Below the pieces are notes generated by a model. The model was not told the DNA's origin and made no database searches. It worked only from the letters and a program-made list of their open reading frames with translations. A stretch of DNA of 64,000 nt, taken from contig JAPXFQ010002137.1 in NCBI GenBank assembly GCA_028564705.1, positions 1-64,000 on the forward strand, given 5' to 3'. The translations under genes and the position numbers were made by a program. Source of the DNA: Apricaphanius iberus. Lineage: Eukaryota > Chordata > Actinopteri > Cyprinodontiformes > Aphaniidae. Positions 45,780 to 57,682 of the stretch are shown piece after piece (position 1 is the first letter of the stretch; each line of letters opens with the position of its first letter).

Positions 45780-48635
45780 CCATCCATCCATCCATCATCT
45801 TCCGCTTATCCGGGGTCGGGTCGCGGGGGCAGCAGCCTAAGCAGAGAGACCAAGACTTCCCTCTCCCCGGCTACTTGTCCAGCTCCTCGGGAGGAATCCT
45901 GAGGCGTTCCCAGTCCAGCTGGGAGACATAATCCCTCCAGTGGGTCCTGGGTCTTCCCCTGGGTCTCCTCCCGGTGGGACGTGCCCAGAACACCTCAACA
46001 GGGAGGCGTCCAGGAGGCATCCTGACCAGATGCCCGATCCACCTCATCTGGCTCCTGTCGATGTGGAGGAGCAGCGGCTCTACTCTGAGCCCCCTCTGGA
46101 TGACCGAGCTTCTCACCTTATCTCTAAGGGAGAGCCCAGCCACCCTACGGAGGAAACTCATTTCAGCCGCCTGTATCTGCGATCTCGTTCTTTCGGTCAC
46201 CACCCAGCGTTCGTGACTATAGATGAGGGTAGGAACGTAGATCGACTGGTAAATTGAGAGCTTTGCCTTTCGGCTCAGCCATCTCTTCACCACGACAGAC
46301 CGGTACAGCGCCCCCTAACTGCAGACGCCCTACCAATCCGTCCATCAATCTCCTGCTCCATTTTTCCCTCATTCGTGAACAAGACCCCCAGATGCCTAAA
46401 CTCCCCCACTTAAGGAAGGACCTCATCCCCGACCCGGAGAAGGCACTCTACCCTTTTCCGGCTTAGACCATGGTCTCTGATTTGGAGGTGCTGATCCTCA
46501 TCCCAGCCGCTTCACACTCAGCTGCGAACCACTTCAACGAGAGCTGTAGATCACGTTCAGATGAAGCCAACAAGACCACATCATCTGCAAAAAGCAGAGA
46601 TCTGATCCTGAGGTCACCAAAACGGATCCCCTCATCACCTTGGCTGCGCCTAGAAATCCTGTCCATAAACGTTATGAACAGCACCGGTGACAAAGGACAA
46701 CCTTGGAGGAGTCTAGCTCTCACTGGAAATTCAATTCAATTCAATTCAGTTTATTTATATAGCGCCGTTTCACAACAGATGTCATCTCAAGGCACTTTAC
46801 AAGAAGAGTTATTACAATACAATGTTTAATTTAGAAATTAGAGAACCACAGAAGATTGCGTCGTGTAATTCTCAGCAATCCCTCATACTGAGCAAGCATG
46901 CAGCGACAGTGGGAAGGAAAAACTCCCTTTTAACAGGAAGAAACCTCCGGCAGAACCAGGCTCAGCACAAGCGGTCATCTGCCGAGACCATCTGTGGTTT
47001 GGAGAATACAGAACAGAGACACAGAAAGAGCAACAGAACTGATGCAGAAGTTTGTTGCAGGACGTGGAGAACTTTCCGTCACTGCAATGCCATCTTAGTC
47101 AGGGTCGTCAAGCAGGGCGAGTCAGGAGCACCTACTATAATAGAAAACAGGTTAGCGCTTGAATTGACAGCACATCATGCAGTTGGGGAGAAGTAGGAGA
47201 GAAAGTAGAAACAGACCCTAATAATGTCCTCCAACAGCCTAAAGCAGCATAGCTACTAACATTAACCTGTCTCCTAGCTACTAGGAGACCTAGCTACTAA
47301 CACTTTCTACCTGGCTTACATTAACCTATCTCTACCTAGCTACTCTACCTCTTCATATCCCTTGCTAGCTTTTGACACTCTACCTGACTACTAACATTAA
47401 CCTGTCTCTTCCTATCTACCTGTCTAACCTGACTCTAACTACCTATAAACATATCTCTAACTGTAAGCTTTGTCAAAGAGGAAAGTTTTTAGCCTAGTTT
47501 TAAAGATAGACAAATTGTCTGCTTCACGAACCAACCCTGGGAGCCGGTTCCATAGGAGGGGAGCCTGATAGCTGAAAGATCTGCCACCCATTCTACTTTT
47601 AGAAATCCTAGGAACTACCAGTAAACCTGCAGTCTGAGAGCGAAGGTCTCTGTTAGGAACATATGGAACAATCAGGTCTCTTATGTATGATGGAGCTAGA
47701 TTATTAAGGGCTTTATATGTCAGAAGGAGGATCTTGAATTCTATTCTAGATTTTACTGGGAGCCAGTGAAGAGAAGCTAAAACAGGGGAAATGTGATCTC
47801 TTCTTTTAATATTCATCAGAATCCTAGCAGCAGCATTTTGAACTAACTGAAGACTTTTAATTGTTTTCTGTGGACTACCTGATAATAAAGAGTTACAGTA
47901 ATACAGTCTTGAAGTAACAAAGGCATGGACTAGTTTTTCAGCATCACTCCTGGACAGGATGGTTCTAATTTTTGCAATATTCCTAAGGTGAAAAAAGGAA
48001 ATCCTACAGACTTCTTTAATGTGAGTTCTAAATGACAAATCTTGGTCAAAAATAACACCGAGGTTCTTTGCTTTATTACTGGAGGCTAATTTAATGCCGT
48101 CCAGGTGAAGGGGTTGACTAAGTAGTTTCTTTTTCAGAGGTTCTGGTCCAAAGACGTCAACTTCTGTTTTATCAGAATTCAGAAGCAAGAAGTTTAGAGT
48201 CATCCAAGTTTTTATGTCTTCCAGACATGCCTGAAATGAGTCCGACTTACTGCCGGCAATGTGAACCAGACTCTGACACCGTTCATATAGGGACCTAACA
48301 GCCCGTATCAAAGGGCCTGGTACCCCAATACTCCCAGAGTACCCCCCACAGGACACCCCGAGGGACACGGTAGAACGCCTTCTCCAAGTCCACAAAGCAC
48401 ATGTAGACCGGTTGGGCAAACTCCCACGCACCCTCCAGGACCCTGCTGAGGGTGTAGAGCTGGTCCAGTGTTCCACGGCCAGGACGAAAACCGCATTGTT
48501 CCTACTGAATCAGAGGTTCGACTATCCGTCGGACCCTCCTCTCCAGAACCCCCGAATAGACCTTACCAGGGAGGCCCAGAAGTGTGATCCCCCTATAGTT
48601 GGAACACACTCTGTGGTCCCCCTTTTTAAAGAGGG
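45780..48635 (-). mobile_element. 5'-truncated Rex3-like (RTE-type) LINE with 11-bp target duplication
   Basis: Minus-strand fragments in order: SNYRGITLLGLPGKVYSGVL (about 48610), the PVYMCFVDLEKAF region (about 48400), LLQGCPLSPVLFITFMDRIS with SLLFADDVVLLASS (46723-46500), then SIYQSIYVPTLIYSHERWVV and GRRPRGRPRTHWRDY (about 46290-45930). The 3' end has ATAAGCGGAAGATGATGGATGGATGG. GGGACGCGGAT flanks it at 45769-45779 and 48636-48646. An L2 fragment is nested at 46731-48232. The clade name is tentative; frames are broken. Confidence 0.8.
46731..48232 (-). mobile_element. 5'-truncated L2 LINE nested in the Rex3-like LINE
   Basis: From the 5' side the minus strand encodes ACLEDIKTWMTLNFLLLNSD, KNLGVIFDQDLSFRTHIKEV, LVQNAAARILMN, LASLHWLPVKSRIEFKILLL and a final LKTFLFDKAYS stop near 47457. 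This is the RT C-terminal region of an L2, open over about 260 codons. A 3' UTR of about 700 bp follows, ending in a TTGAA repeat tail at 46731. GAAAT flanks both sides (46726-46730, 48233-48237). An uninterrupted Rex3-like sister sequence lies at 56582-56605. Confidence 0.85.
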
Positions 48636-48646
48636 GGGACGCGGAT

Positions 48647-49127
48647 GGACGAAGCCAATTTGCTTTGTTTGATATGATAGGGGAATCAATAATGCAGATG
48701 TTGATGCTTAATGGTATCACACTAAATTGTAGCACATTATGATATCATGGGACTTAGGCCTCAATAAAATTTCTATGACTGCACCTCATTAAATTTCATT
48801 TGAATACCCCGGCTCTAGAGGATAGTTTAAGAAGGAATTACTCTGAATATGCGCTCTAAAGGAGTCGAGAAATATAAAACAGTTCTGTGATAATAAGGCG
48901 GTAGCTGGAATGCAGGAATTCTGCCCAAGTTGTTTAAAAAGGAGAGAGGAAATGGTATTTGATAACTTAATGTGGTTTTTCAGTGCTTGCTTGAAGGAAA
49001 TGAGATCATACTGATCTATGTGAAATGTTGACCATAGCGTTTTGAAAAGGGGGAGAACATTCAATGAACTTCAGAATATTTAATGTTCTAGGAGGTTTTT
49101 ATTTACGATAAATTGGTTCTTATCTAG
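48647..49127. other. Flank of the Rex3-like insertion, older LINE debris possible
   Basis: The flanks joined across the insertion read VLIGDLNLNS on the left, resembling an AP-endonuclease motif, so the target may have been an old LINE. No gene is supported. Confidence 0.3.
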
Positions 49128-49322
49128 GGGGCTGCATGGTGGCGCAGTGGGGTACTCCGGCTTCCTCCAAAAACATGACTTTCAGGTTATTTGATCACTC
49201 TAAATTGTCCTTAGGTGTGGGTGTGTTTGTCCTGTTTGGCTCTATGTGGCCCTGTGATGGAGATAGGCACCAGCCCCCCCATGACCCCTTGAAGAATAAG
49301 TGGTTCAGAAAATGGATGGAGG
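49128..49322 (+). mobile_element. Internally deleted SINE/LINE-tail retroelement
   Basis: Starts GGGGCTGCATGGTGGCGCAG, then TCCGGCTTCCTCCAAAAACA, ACTCTAAATTGTCCTTAGGT, CCCTGTGATGG and CACCAGCCCCCC, and ends AAGTGGTTCAGAAAATGGATG. These blocks are typical of an abundant teleost retroelement with a tRNA-like head; the middle blocks are missing. Confidence 0.65.
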
Positions 49323-50780
49323 ATTCTTATCTAACAACTTCATGCAATCTGCTGGGATTGATGATTTAATGACTGATGTTTTCAGCTTTTTCCTTTATTT
49401 GAATCATGTCCCTTCTATTCCAAGCTTCAACCAACATAAGAGTTGAATTAGCACACATGAAACAAAAGAACAAATTGTCACTTTTCCATCTCTATGATTC
49501 CAAATTACGATACCTAATAAGAAACGAGCAGAAACTCTTTCAGTAAGGCTCATGTTTGTCTGACTGGGAGCTACAGTAACAGCTTATTGCTCCTTTCCGA
49601 CCGGTGAAGTACATTAAATGTCTATTAATGTTTGATTAAGGTGTTTTAGTTACTACCGTATGCTTTGTAATTATACTTTTAAGATTGTTTTAGAGGTATT
49701 TTTCAGAACTCAGAAAAACAGGAAGTTTTTAGCAGGAAACATACATAGAGAAGCTAAAAAATTGAGTTTTCAGAGGAAATATCTGTTTGTGTGCCTTTGA
49801 CAGGATGTGGCTTGACTATAGCAAAGGTGAAGAAAATGTTTTGAAGTCATCTAACAGACTTAGCAGAAATAACCACAGAGAATCTAGTTATAACCAGTTT
49901 GGACTTTGCTGACCAAGTAAAAAGTAAAAAAATGGGAAAATATTTAATTTTGCATGCATGGTTGTAAGGAGGCTAGTCTTACTGATGGTTTAAATGATCC
50001 AATTATGTTTTGTATGTTCTATGTAAAGTGAAGGAGGAGGATTCTACATATGATGAACGCCTGGTAAGCTATAAAAACCTGATGTCCAAATGAGGAATTT
50101 GGAGGTCATTCCTTGTAGGGTGACCCAGAGAGGGTAATGTATACCACTCTGTGAGCTAAATATTTAATCTGTTTTAAGGAATTCTGTAAACCAGTATTTG
50201 ATCAGTTGTATTAAAATTCGTCTCCTCTCTGATAAAGTTGAACACGCATGGAATTTATAGAGTTAAGTTTTAAATTAAATGAATATTAAACTCCTTCACT
50301 GGTGCTAAAACTTTAAACTTTCTCTTTGACTATGATATTCTCTGCACTTCGCCGAGTTTCTTGTGTACCCATCTTGGGTAACCATACGTGTCCTTCAATA
50401 TAAAATACCTTTAGTTGGAGCAGAAATTCCAAAATAAAGCACAAAAAAGTACATTATCTCTTTTAAATTGCAATGTTCTCATTTAACAGCTATTTCACCT
50501 TACATAGAAAACTTTTAACTGATTGAAATGTTTGTATAATTGTATTGAGATTACTTTTGTTGTAAAGTGCCAGGAAATGGACACAGTTGTGAATTGGTGC
50601 TATATAAAGAAAAGTGAAAAAGAAAAGCGAATTATGAATCTACATTAATAAATAAAACAATTCAAAGAAATAAAAGGAGCACTTTGACCAATCCTCGAGC
50701 TCTGCTATAGGAAAAAAGGATCAATTCCTAAAACGAAGCGAGGTTCTCCGATTATAACAGAAACGGCAGAACAATCTAAC
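49323..50780. other. No gene supported
   Basis: AT-rich sequence. A LINE-tail-like piece GTGAATTGGTGCTATATAAA lies near 50590. No coding region is recognised. Confidence 0.4.
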
Positions 50781-51330
50781 TAAGAAGACAATAGCACACT
50801 TTCAACACAAAGAAATTCAAGGGCCTTCACATGATGACAAAAATGTGAAAATTAAACACAGAGAATATAAAAGAAAAAAACTGATGAAACACAAGAATCA
50901 ATTAAAACATTTAGCATCAACAATAATTAAGACAATTAGTGATTGCAGCAAATTTATGTCAAATTCTGAAAATTAAAAACCGAGCAACTGACAAAAGCAA
51001 TTACAGTAATTAAAAAGACTGAACGCAACAGTCCTATCAGTTACTTATAAGCGAGTCTAAACAGAATAAGGTTTTATTTTATATTTAAAAGAGTTAAGTG
51101 TCTCTGCAGCTCTGCAGTCATCCGGTAGTTTGTTCCAGATATGAGGAGCATAGAAACTAAAAGCTGCTTCTCCATGTTTGGTTCTGGTTCTAGGGACGAT
51201 TAGTAAACTAGAGATGGAGGACCTGATTGGTCTGGATGGTTTGTACCATGGTAGCAGATCTCTAATATAATCTGGTGTTAAACCATTCAATGATTTATAA
51301 ACTAGTAGGGTTATTTAGAAGTTCTGGTAA
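50781..51330 (-). mobile_element. L2-clade LINE 3' fragment
   Basis: A minus-strand frame (about 51290-51057) reads MNGLTPDYIRDLLPWYKPSR, RTRTKHGEAAFSFYAPHIWN and LPDDCRAAETLNSFKYKIK, the end of an L2 ORF. The minus-strand 3' UTR with TTGAATTTCTTTGTGTTGAA lies around 50800. Confidence 0.8.
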
Positions 51331-51879
51331 TCTTTCTAAAAGTGCAGTTTAGGTTTTGAGAAGAGCTTTAGTGATTTAAAGCTGCGAACATGGGAAATTA
51401 ACACAGAATCCAGCTAATACCAAACCTGATGAAAACATGCAGGCTAGGAAATCCATTAGAGGTATGATATAATATAAATGGTAATAATACAATAGTAATC
51501 ATAATAATATATGATAGATATAATATATATAACAGATATGATTAAAGTATTCAGTAAACTGACACAAATGGACACAGGAAAAAATAGCAAAACTTACAAC
51601 ACTTGGATGTGAAACAGTTTATTACAGAAGAAGATATACAGACTATTAATACCATGGAGTTTGCAAAGAGTTATTTAGCTTTTACTTAACAGTTTAGGCA
51701 ATTTCACAGAAAATAACTCTAGTGGTTTCAAGCGCTTCCAAGGATTTATTCCAGTCATTAATGGAAACACTTTATTAATTTGCTGAGATGAAAACAATCA
51801 TGCAGCATGACTGATGTACAGGATTAAAGGAAAAGGAAGATAACATCATAGGCTTTAAACCTATGGACCCTTAGACCCT
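51331..51879. other. No feature recognised
   Basis: AT-rich sequence between two L2 fragments in opposite orientation. Confidence 0.4.
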
Positions 51880-52650
51880 TAAACAGCGTCCTCACAGGTC
51901 TACCTAAAAAATATATCAGACAACAGCAGCTGCTCCAGAACGCTGCTGCTCGTGTTCTCACTAGAACCAGGAAAGTAGAACACATCACCCCAGGTCTAAA
52001 GTCCTTCCTCTGGCTCCCTGTAGCTCAGAGAATAGACTTCTAAATACTCCTACTAGTTTATAAATCATTGAATGGTTTAACACCAAAGGATGATGGAGAT
52101 CTGCTGTCACTATAGCAACCCAGCAGACCACTCAGGTCCTCCAACTCTAGCCTACTAATCGTCCCTAGAATCAGAACTAAACAGAAGCAGCTTTCAGCTT
52201 CTATGCTCCACAAATGTGGAACAAACTTCCAAAAGAATGCAAAAACGCTGAATCGTTCGGCTCTTTTAAATCAAAGATAACAACTCTACTATTCATAGCT
52301 GCTTTTGAATCTTTAATTGCGCTTTCTGATCACTTTTTGTTTTGTTTACCCGATTGTCTTTTATCTGTTTTAATCTGTTTTAATTGCATAAATTTGTTCC
52401 TTAAATTATTTTTTATTGTCGTGGTTTAATTTCTATTCTTACTTTTTTATTTCTTTTTTTAAGTGATTGTGTATTAATTACATAAATTTGTTCCTTAGAT
52501 TATCTTTTCTTACTGATTGATTACTGTTAATTTTAGATGTTTTGTTTGTAATCATGTGGTTTCATTATCACTGAATCATGTAAAGCACCTTGAATTGTCT
52601 TGTGTTGAAAGTGTGTTATACAAATAAAATTGCCTTGCCTGGCCTAATAT
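51880..52650 (+). mobile_element. L2-clade LINE 3' fragment holding the empty site of the hAT insertion
   Basis: Covers the LQQLQNAAARVLTRT-like region, LWLPVAQRIDF, and the MWNKLPKECKNAESFGSFKS end (about 52214-52290). The 3' tail has CACCTTGAATTGTCTTGTGT and CAAATAAAATTGCCTTGCC. TTCTAAAT at 52038-52045 is the undisturbed target of the hAT found at 42879-44403 in a sister copy. Confidence 0.82.
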
Positions 52651-52889
52651 ATATCAGCTGAGGGAAGGTTTGGTCTTCTTGGGACATGATTATAGGTTTT
52701 ATCAGGTTGTGATATCTTTTAAACAGTCTCTTGGTGTTGGGTTTTTCCAGTTTTAGGCTGAAAAAGAAGTTTTGAGTTTAGTTGTAAGGCCTGCACTAAA
52801 CCCGTAGGTTTCTAGAACTTCTTTCACCTTAAAGAGAGGTTTGGAGTTTACTTATCATAGACTAAACTCAGGCAGGTTCCTAGGACTTC

Positions 52890-54010
52890 TTTGGCCTAAA
52901 AAAGAAAACCGTTTCTGAGGTGTACCGGTTATGGATACTGGTGCATGCCCCGGGTAAGAGGTCTCCACCTGATAGCTGTATTTGCACAGTAAAAGGCAGT
53001 CTGAGCAGTAAGAATAAAATAGGCTTAAAATGCTGGCTAATCAGGCCAGACCAAACTAGCATACAGAGACGGTTAGCTGTGCAATTTACTACAGAGTACG
53101 ATGGAATAAACTAGGAGGAACTAGGAGACAAAATAGTTACCTGAAAATACATAACCCTAACCCATAACTGAATACGAGTTCAAACATACTGAAGGGGCGA
53201 GGATCTAACTTAACTCAATCGAAACTTAAATTTAAACATGGTAAGTTGATGAAACAGCAATTAGGAGAATTAGCTACAGGGAACCATATTGTCTTGTCTT
53301 GGGTTTAGTTGTGGTAATTCGGCTGCTAAGCAGATCTTAATAAAAATCATTGATCACACTAAATCGGATAGGACATCTAGTCATTAAGCAAATGGAAAAC
53401 TCAAAGGGTAAAACCTTCAAAACTGATTACAAGGATCAAGTTTTTGGGAACTGTATGTTCTTTACTTCATTATACAGGAAAAGAACCGTCCGTTCCTGGC
53501 ACATGAGCCACAGCTTGAGAACCTTTGAAACTAAATAGCTGAATGATGAAAATGGTTTTGGAGATTACATCTGCTAAAGAATAAAATTCTCTAAGGATAT
53601 TTGGAAGGATTAATCTGAGCTGATTCAGACATGACTGCGTTAAATAAGGATAAGGATTTGGGAATGTCTCATTAACTTCAAGCAGGTTCTGAAAACAACT
53701 GCAAAAAGCAAGTAGTTCTATAACAGAGGCTGAAGACAAAAGCTCTGGAGCCCAAGGTTAATCTGAGGGGTTTTTATTAAGGGCAAGTGGCAAACTTGAA
53801 AAGAAGGTTATAAGGAAATTATTAGGTTTAACATGAGTTAAAGTGTTTCCAGGAATACGAGGCTGAACAGAAAAAAGTTTGGAGTTGTTGTAAATTGTTT
53901 ATGTTTTTCTCTCCAAATCTGATAGGAATCAGGAACACGGCTTTAATATCTTCAGGAAAAGGGGGGATTGGATTGCTACTGGGAGATGGTTGATTGATTA
54001 AAATTGTTGG
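52890..54010. repeat. Dispersed repeat, inverted copy of 22570-23870
   Basis: Inverted match to intron 9 of the UEV-RBR gene over roughly 1.1-1.3 kb, including CAGACCAAACTAGCATACAG and TGATAGCTGTATTTGCACAG. No protein motif is recognised. Confidence 0.65.
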
Positions 54011-54499
54011 GTTGAACTTTATTATATTATAATCATATTATATATATTAGTCTAATCTGAATAATTATAGCTTTGAGGAACAGTTTTTAGTATAACAGAA
54101 TTATACTAAAGGTCAGAGTGGGCTTTATTCTACTCCAGTTATATCACTTACCAATAATATTATCTCTCTAATACATAGATTCTGGAGAGGGCGCAGTCCT
54201 ATGAGCAAAGAGAGATGCATAAGCACTACACTACTTACCCACTTACCTCCATCTTTCCTCCTGGATTTCCAGGCAGGAAGTAGAGGGAGATGGAGGTTTC
54301 AGCCCGATCCGGCAGCCATCCTCAACTCCATCTCCCTCACATCGTACATTGCTAATAGACTTAAGAATTAGGGGGAAAAATTATCCTTTTTCAGACTCAA
54401 CTGACCCTAACACACCTTCTGCTTTTCTTTTCTACTACTCTCCAGATATATTTTTTTCTGATGTTATTGTGATTGTTAACCCAGTTTTCTCTGTGTTTT

Positions 54500-54740
54500 T
54501 CTCCCCATAGAAGCTCTACCTGGTCTGGTATCCTGCTCAGCTATAATGCCCCCTGCTGGATGGGGAGCATCGGTCCAGATGATGCTAGAAGTCACCGAGC
54601 ATCCTCCATGCTGTCTCTTCTCTGTTTTCTCAGACTCCCAGACGGTCGTGGCAGATGACCGCTTGTACTGAGCCAGGTTCTGGTTCTGGTTCTGTTGAAG
54701 GTTTCTTCCTGTTAAAGGGGTTAATGTTAAAGGGGATTAC
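54500..54740. repeat. Retroelement UTR fragment with shared conserved module
   Basis: CGTGGCAGATGACCGCTTGT, ACTGAGCCAGGTTCTG and GGTTTCTTCCTGTTAAAGGG form the reverse complement of the module in the L2 tails at 3490-3560 and 46920-46990. No coding sequence is attached. Confidence 0.6.
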
Positions 54741-56084
54741 CGTTCTGACGGTAATCTAAACGAGACTCATTTCTTCTAATCTCTGATCTCATCATTTGCT
54801 TAAAGAACTAACACTTAATAACTAACACAGGTCTCCTGACTGATGATTCTCCCATTCTGGGGAAACACAGAAGTGGTGGGTGCTGAAGGAGACCAGAGGT
54901 GGACCTTTGGGGCTGATGATGATGGCTTAGAACCAACAACCAAGGGAAGAGTACTCAGTACAACACTGAGTCCACGTTTAATATCTCATCGAGACGTGCT
55001 AAAGAGACTACACAACATCTCTCTCTGTTGGATTTTCTTTTAGAGTTTGTGGTCGATGACGAGATGAAGTGTGCCCTTCCCCGGGGCAGGGAGGTCGTCA
55101 GAACGCCTTTTTGCGATCAAATGACTGGTGAACAAAGAACCAACACGACCAGAAGCAGGAGAACCCAGATGTGTTGTTTTTGTTCTGACAACAAGTTATG
55201 TCTTAAAGTCTTCTAAATGGACAATTTCCTGATTACTATGAGCAAATCCCTGGGGCCAGCATGAGAAATGTCTGAATATGAATGAGTTGTGTGGTCTTTT
55301 TTGTTTGTTTTGGCTCTCTCCCACTACCATTAGAAAATGTATTAATCTTGAAATAATTTGTTTTTTATATATGAAAGAAGGGTAGGACTGTAGTAGAAGA
55401 ATTATTTCAAGATTAGTTATTTTCAGAGATTAGTAATTGTTAGTAAAAGCAGCAGAGGAATATTGCAGATTTTTGCAGAGTCATGAACATTGTTGTTATG
55501 TGTCAGCTGTGGCGGCACCGGGGAGGGTCTTGGGGGGTCTCAAAACCCTCCCAAAAAAAGCCTTGACCTCCCATTTTACCCCCCACCCATGGGCGTATCG
55601 GCTGCAGGGTATTCCGTGTCAGTGCCCGCTGTCCCCCGCACTTTTTACAGCTGTTACTGCCGTTTAATGTGCGGTAACATATTTTTACGAGCCATCTTTA
55701 AACGTACCTTAAGGGTACACACGCTAATGCAGGCATTGGTCACAGACAGGTGCTACAGAGAAACGTATTAAGCAAAACAGCCAGTCGGAGCAAAAGGCTA
55801 AACAATTTGCAGAGATTTTTTCCAAACAAGCTGCAGTTTGAGTTTTGCTGATGCATGCAGGTAATCTTAGCTAAATGATAGCAAGTTAATACATGCTATT
55901 ATATTGTTTAAGATAGTTCACTATACTAGTGTTAGTCATTTTATATAACTTGCTAGTTAATGCTTGGAGTAAACCCAGTCCTTTAATTTCTGTGTAGATT
56001 TTGTGTCCACTAATGTTGCCTACATATTTGAGAGACATCGTTATTACCCTTGTTAATAGAAAGATCAAAGTCAGAGAGAAGACA
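54741..56084. other. No gene supported; repeat debris
   Basis: 55380-55510 is a diverged copy of 45130-45250 (TTATTTTCAGAGATTAGTAA and AGCAGCAGAGGAATATTGCA). A C/G-rich stretch lies at 55500-55640. No gene or complete element is recognised. Confidence 0.4.
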
Positions 56085-56654
56085 TGAAGCCAGCAGCTGC
56101 AGCTGGGAGGATTATGCTGAGTCTGGCTCAACTGGCTCCTCGTGATGTGGAGGAGCAGCGGCTCTACTCTGAGCCCCCTCCTGAGCTTCTCACCCTATCT
56201 CCAAGGAAGAACCCAGCAACCCTACGGAGGAAACTAATTTCAGCCGCTTGCATCCATGATCTTGTTCTTTCAAGGATTCAAGGAACTTTTATTGTCATAC
56301 CATCTCATGTTACATGTAATGGTATGAAATTAGGACTCAGACCATGGTCTCTGATTTGGAGGTGCTCACGTCATCCCAGCCGCTTCACACTTTGCTCCAG
56401 TAGATCTATAGATCACGTTCTGATGAAGCCAACAGAACCACATCATCTGCGAAAAGCAGAGATCCGATCCTGAGGCCACCAAATCGGATCCCCTCAACAT
56501 CTGGACTGGGCCTAGAAATCTTGTTCATGAATGTTATGAACAGGACCGGTGACAAAGGGAAACCTTGGCGGAAGTCCAAATCTCACTGGAAACAAATCCG
56601 ACTTACTGCCGGCAATGAGAATCAAACTCTGACACCGGTCATACAGGGACCTAA
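56085..56654 (-). mobile_element. Rex3-like LINE, 3' portion beyond the Gypsy insertion
   Basis: Continuation of the LINE at 61502-63360. The minus-strand RT region and C-terminal parts are homologous to the copy at 45780-48635 (for example GTGGAGGAGCAGCGGCTCTA at 56147). It is heavily deleted: the SRKAKLSIYQSIY region is missing around 56270-56340. It contains the undisturbed L2 target at 56582-56605. Confidence 0.75.
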
Positions 56655-56659
56655 CAGCC

Positions 56660-56972
56660 TGTCAGAAACCACACAGGTATCAATGGTAGTTTCTGATAGT
56701 ATTTATTAATTCAATGCACCCGAAGCAAGAACCTTGTCTACGGATGATTGAGGGAAGAGATGAATAAGAGAAGCAGGCAGGCAGACTGGACTGAGTGAAG
56801 GAACAGATGACGAACTTTGCATTCAGATGAACATTGGGATCCGAGCTGAAGAACAGATGTCAGAACGGGAGAGTAGGTGAGTGTAACTATGCTTAATAGA
56901 TGTGTGGACAATGAGGGAGAGGATCAGGACTGCGCACGGGTGGCAACAGGTTGGACTGATGAGTCTCTGACA
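56660..56972 (-). mobile_element. Gypsy element, 3' LTR
   Basis: On the plus strand it begins TGTCAGAAACCACACAGG and ends GATGAGTCTCTGACA. 313 bp. It is preceded by CAGCC (56655-56659), the target duplication. It differs from the 5' LTR by roughly 25 changes, mostly small indels. Confidence 0.92.
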
Positions 56973-57682
56973 GAGCCCCCCCCTCTAGGCCCTGCTCCTG
57001 AAGGGCCTGGGCGTCTAGGATGTTGACGATGGAAGTCAGTGATGAGGGACTTGTCAATGATGTTCCTTGCAGGTTCCCAGGAACGTTCTTCTGGACCGTA
57101 TCCCTCCCAATCCACCAAATACTGAAAGCCACGACCCCGAGGACGGGAGTCCAGAATGCGGAAAACGGTATATGTGGGACCACCATCAATGAAGCGAGGA
57201 GAGGGAGGTTGGACAGCTGGAGGAGCCAGAGGTGAGGTGACCTCCCGCTTCAGTAGGGAGCAGTGGAACACCGGATGGACCCTGAGAGTGGGCCGGAGGC
57301 GGAGACGGTAGGTAACAGGGTTGATTCGACGAACAATGGGAAAGGGGCCAATGAACCTGGGTGTGAGCTTTCGGCTTTCGGTAAGAAGCTTCAGATGTTT
57401 TGTAGAAAGCCAAACCATCTCTCCAGGCTTGTAGTCTGGGTTGGACCGACGTCGACCCCTCTGCTGCCTCTGGTACTCAGAGTTAGCACGGGTGATGGAG
57501 GCTCTAGCCCGAATCCATGCCCCTCTGGCGCGTCGGACCAATTGGTGAGCGGCAGGAACTGCTACCTCGATCTCCTGGTGGGCAAATATTGGTGGCTGAT
57601 ACCCATAGCAGGTCTCGAAAGGAGAGAGTCCGGTGGCTGAAGAGACTTGGAGGTTGATGGCAAGTTCTGCCCAAAGCAGATG
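56924..57682 (-). pseudogene. Gypsy pol 3' part: integrase C-terminus and chromodomain, after the in-frame stop
   Basis: The same frame as pol continues directly after the TGA at 57685-57683. It holds the [15 protein letters not shown] and [20 protein letters not shown] blocks of the GPF-type integrase C-terminal domain. A chromodomain follows with [20 protein letters not shown] and [15 protein letters not shown]. Chromodomains steer integration to marked chromatin in this clade. The stop cuts this part from the enzyme unless it is read through. Confidence 0.88.
56973..56995 (-). other. Polypurine tract of the Gypsy element
   Basis: On the minus strand GCCTAGAGGGGGGGGCTC lies directly before the 3' LTR, the expected place and composition for the plus-strand primer of reverse transcription. 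Confidence 0.75.
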
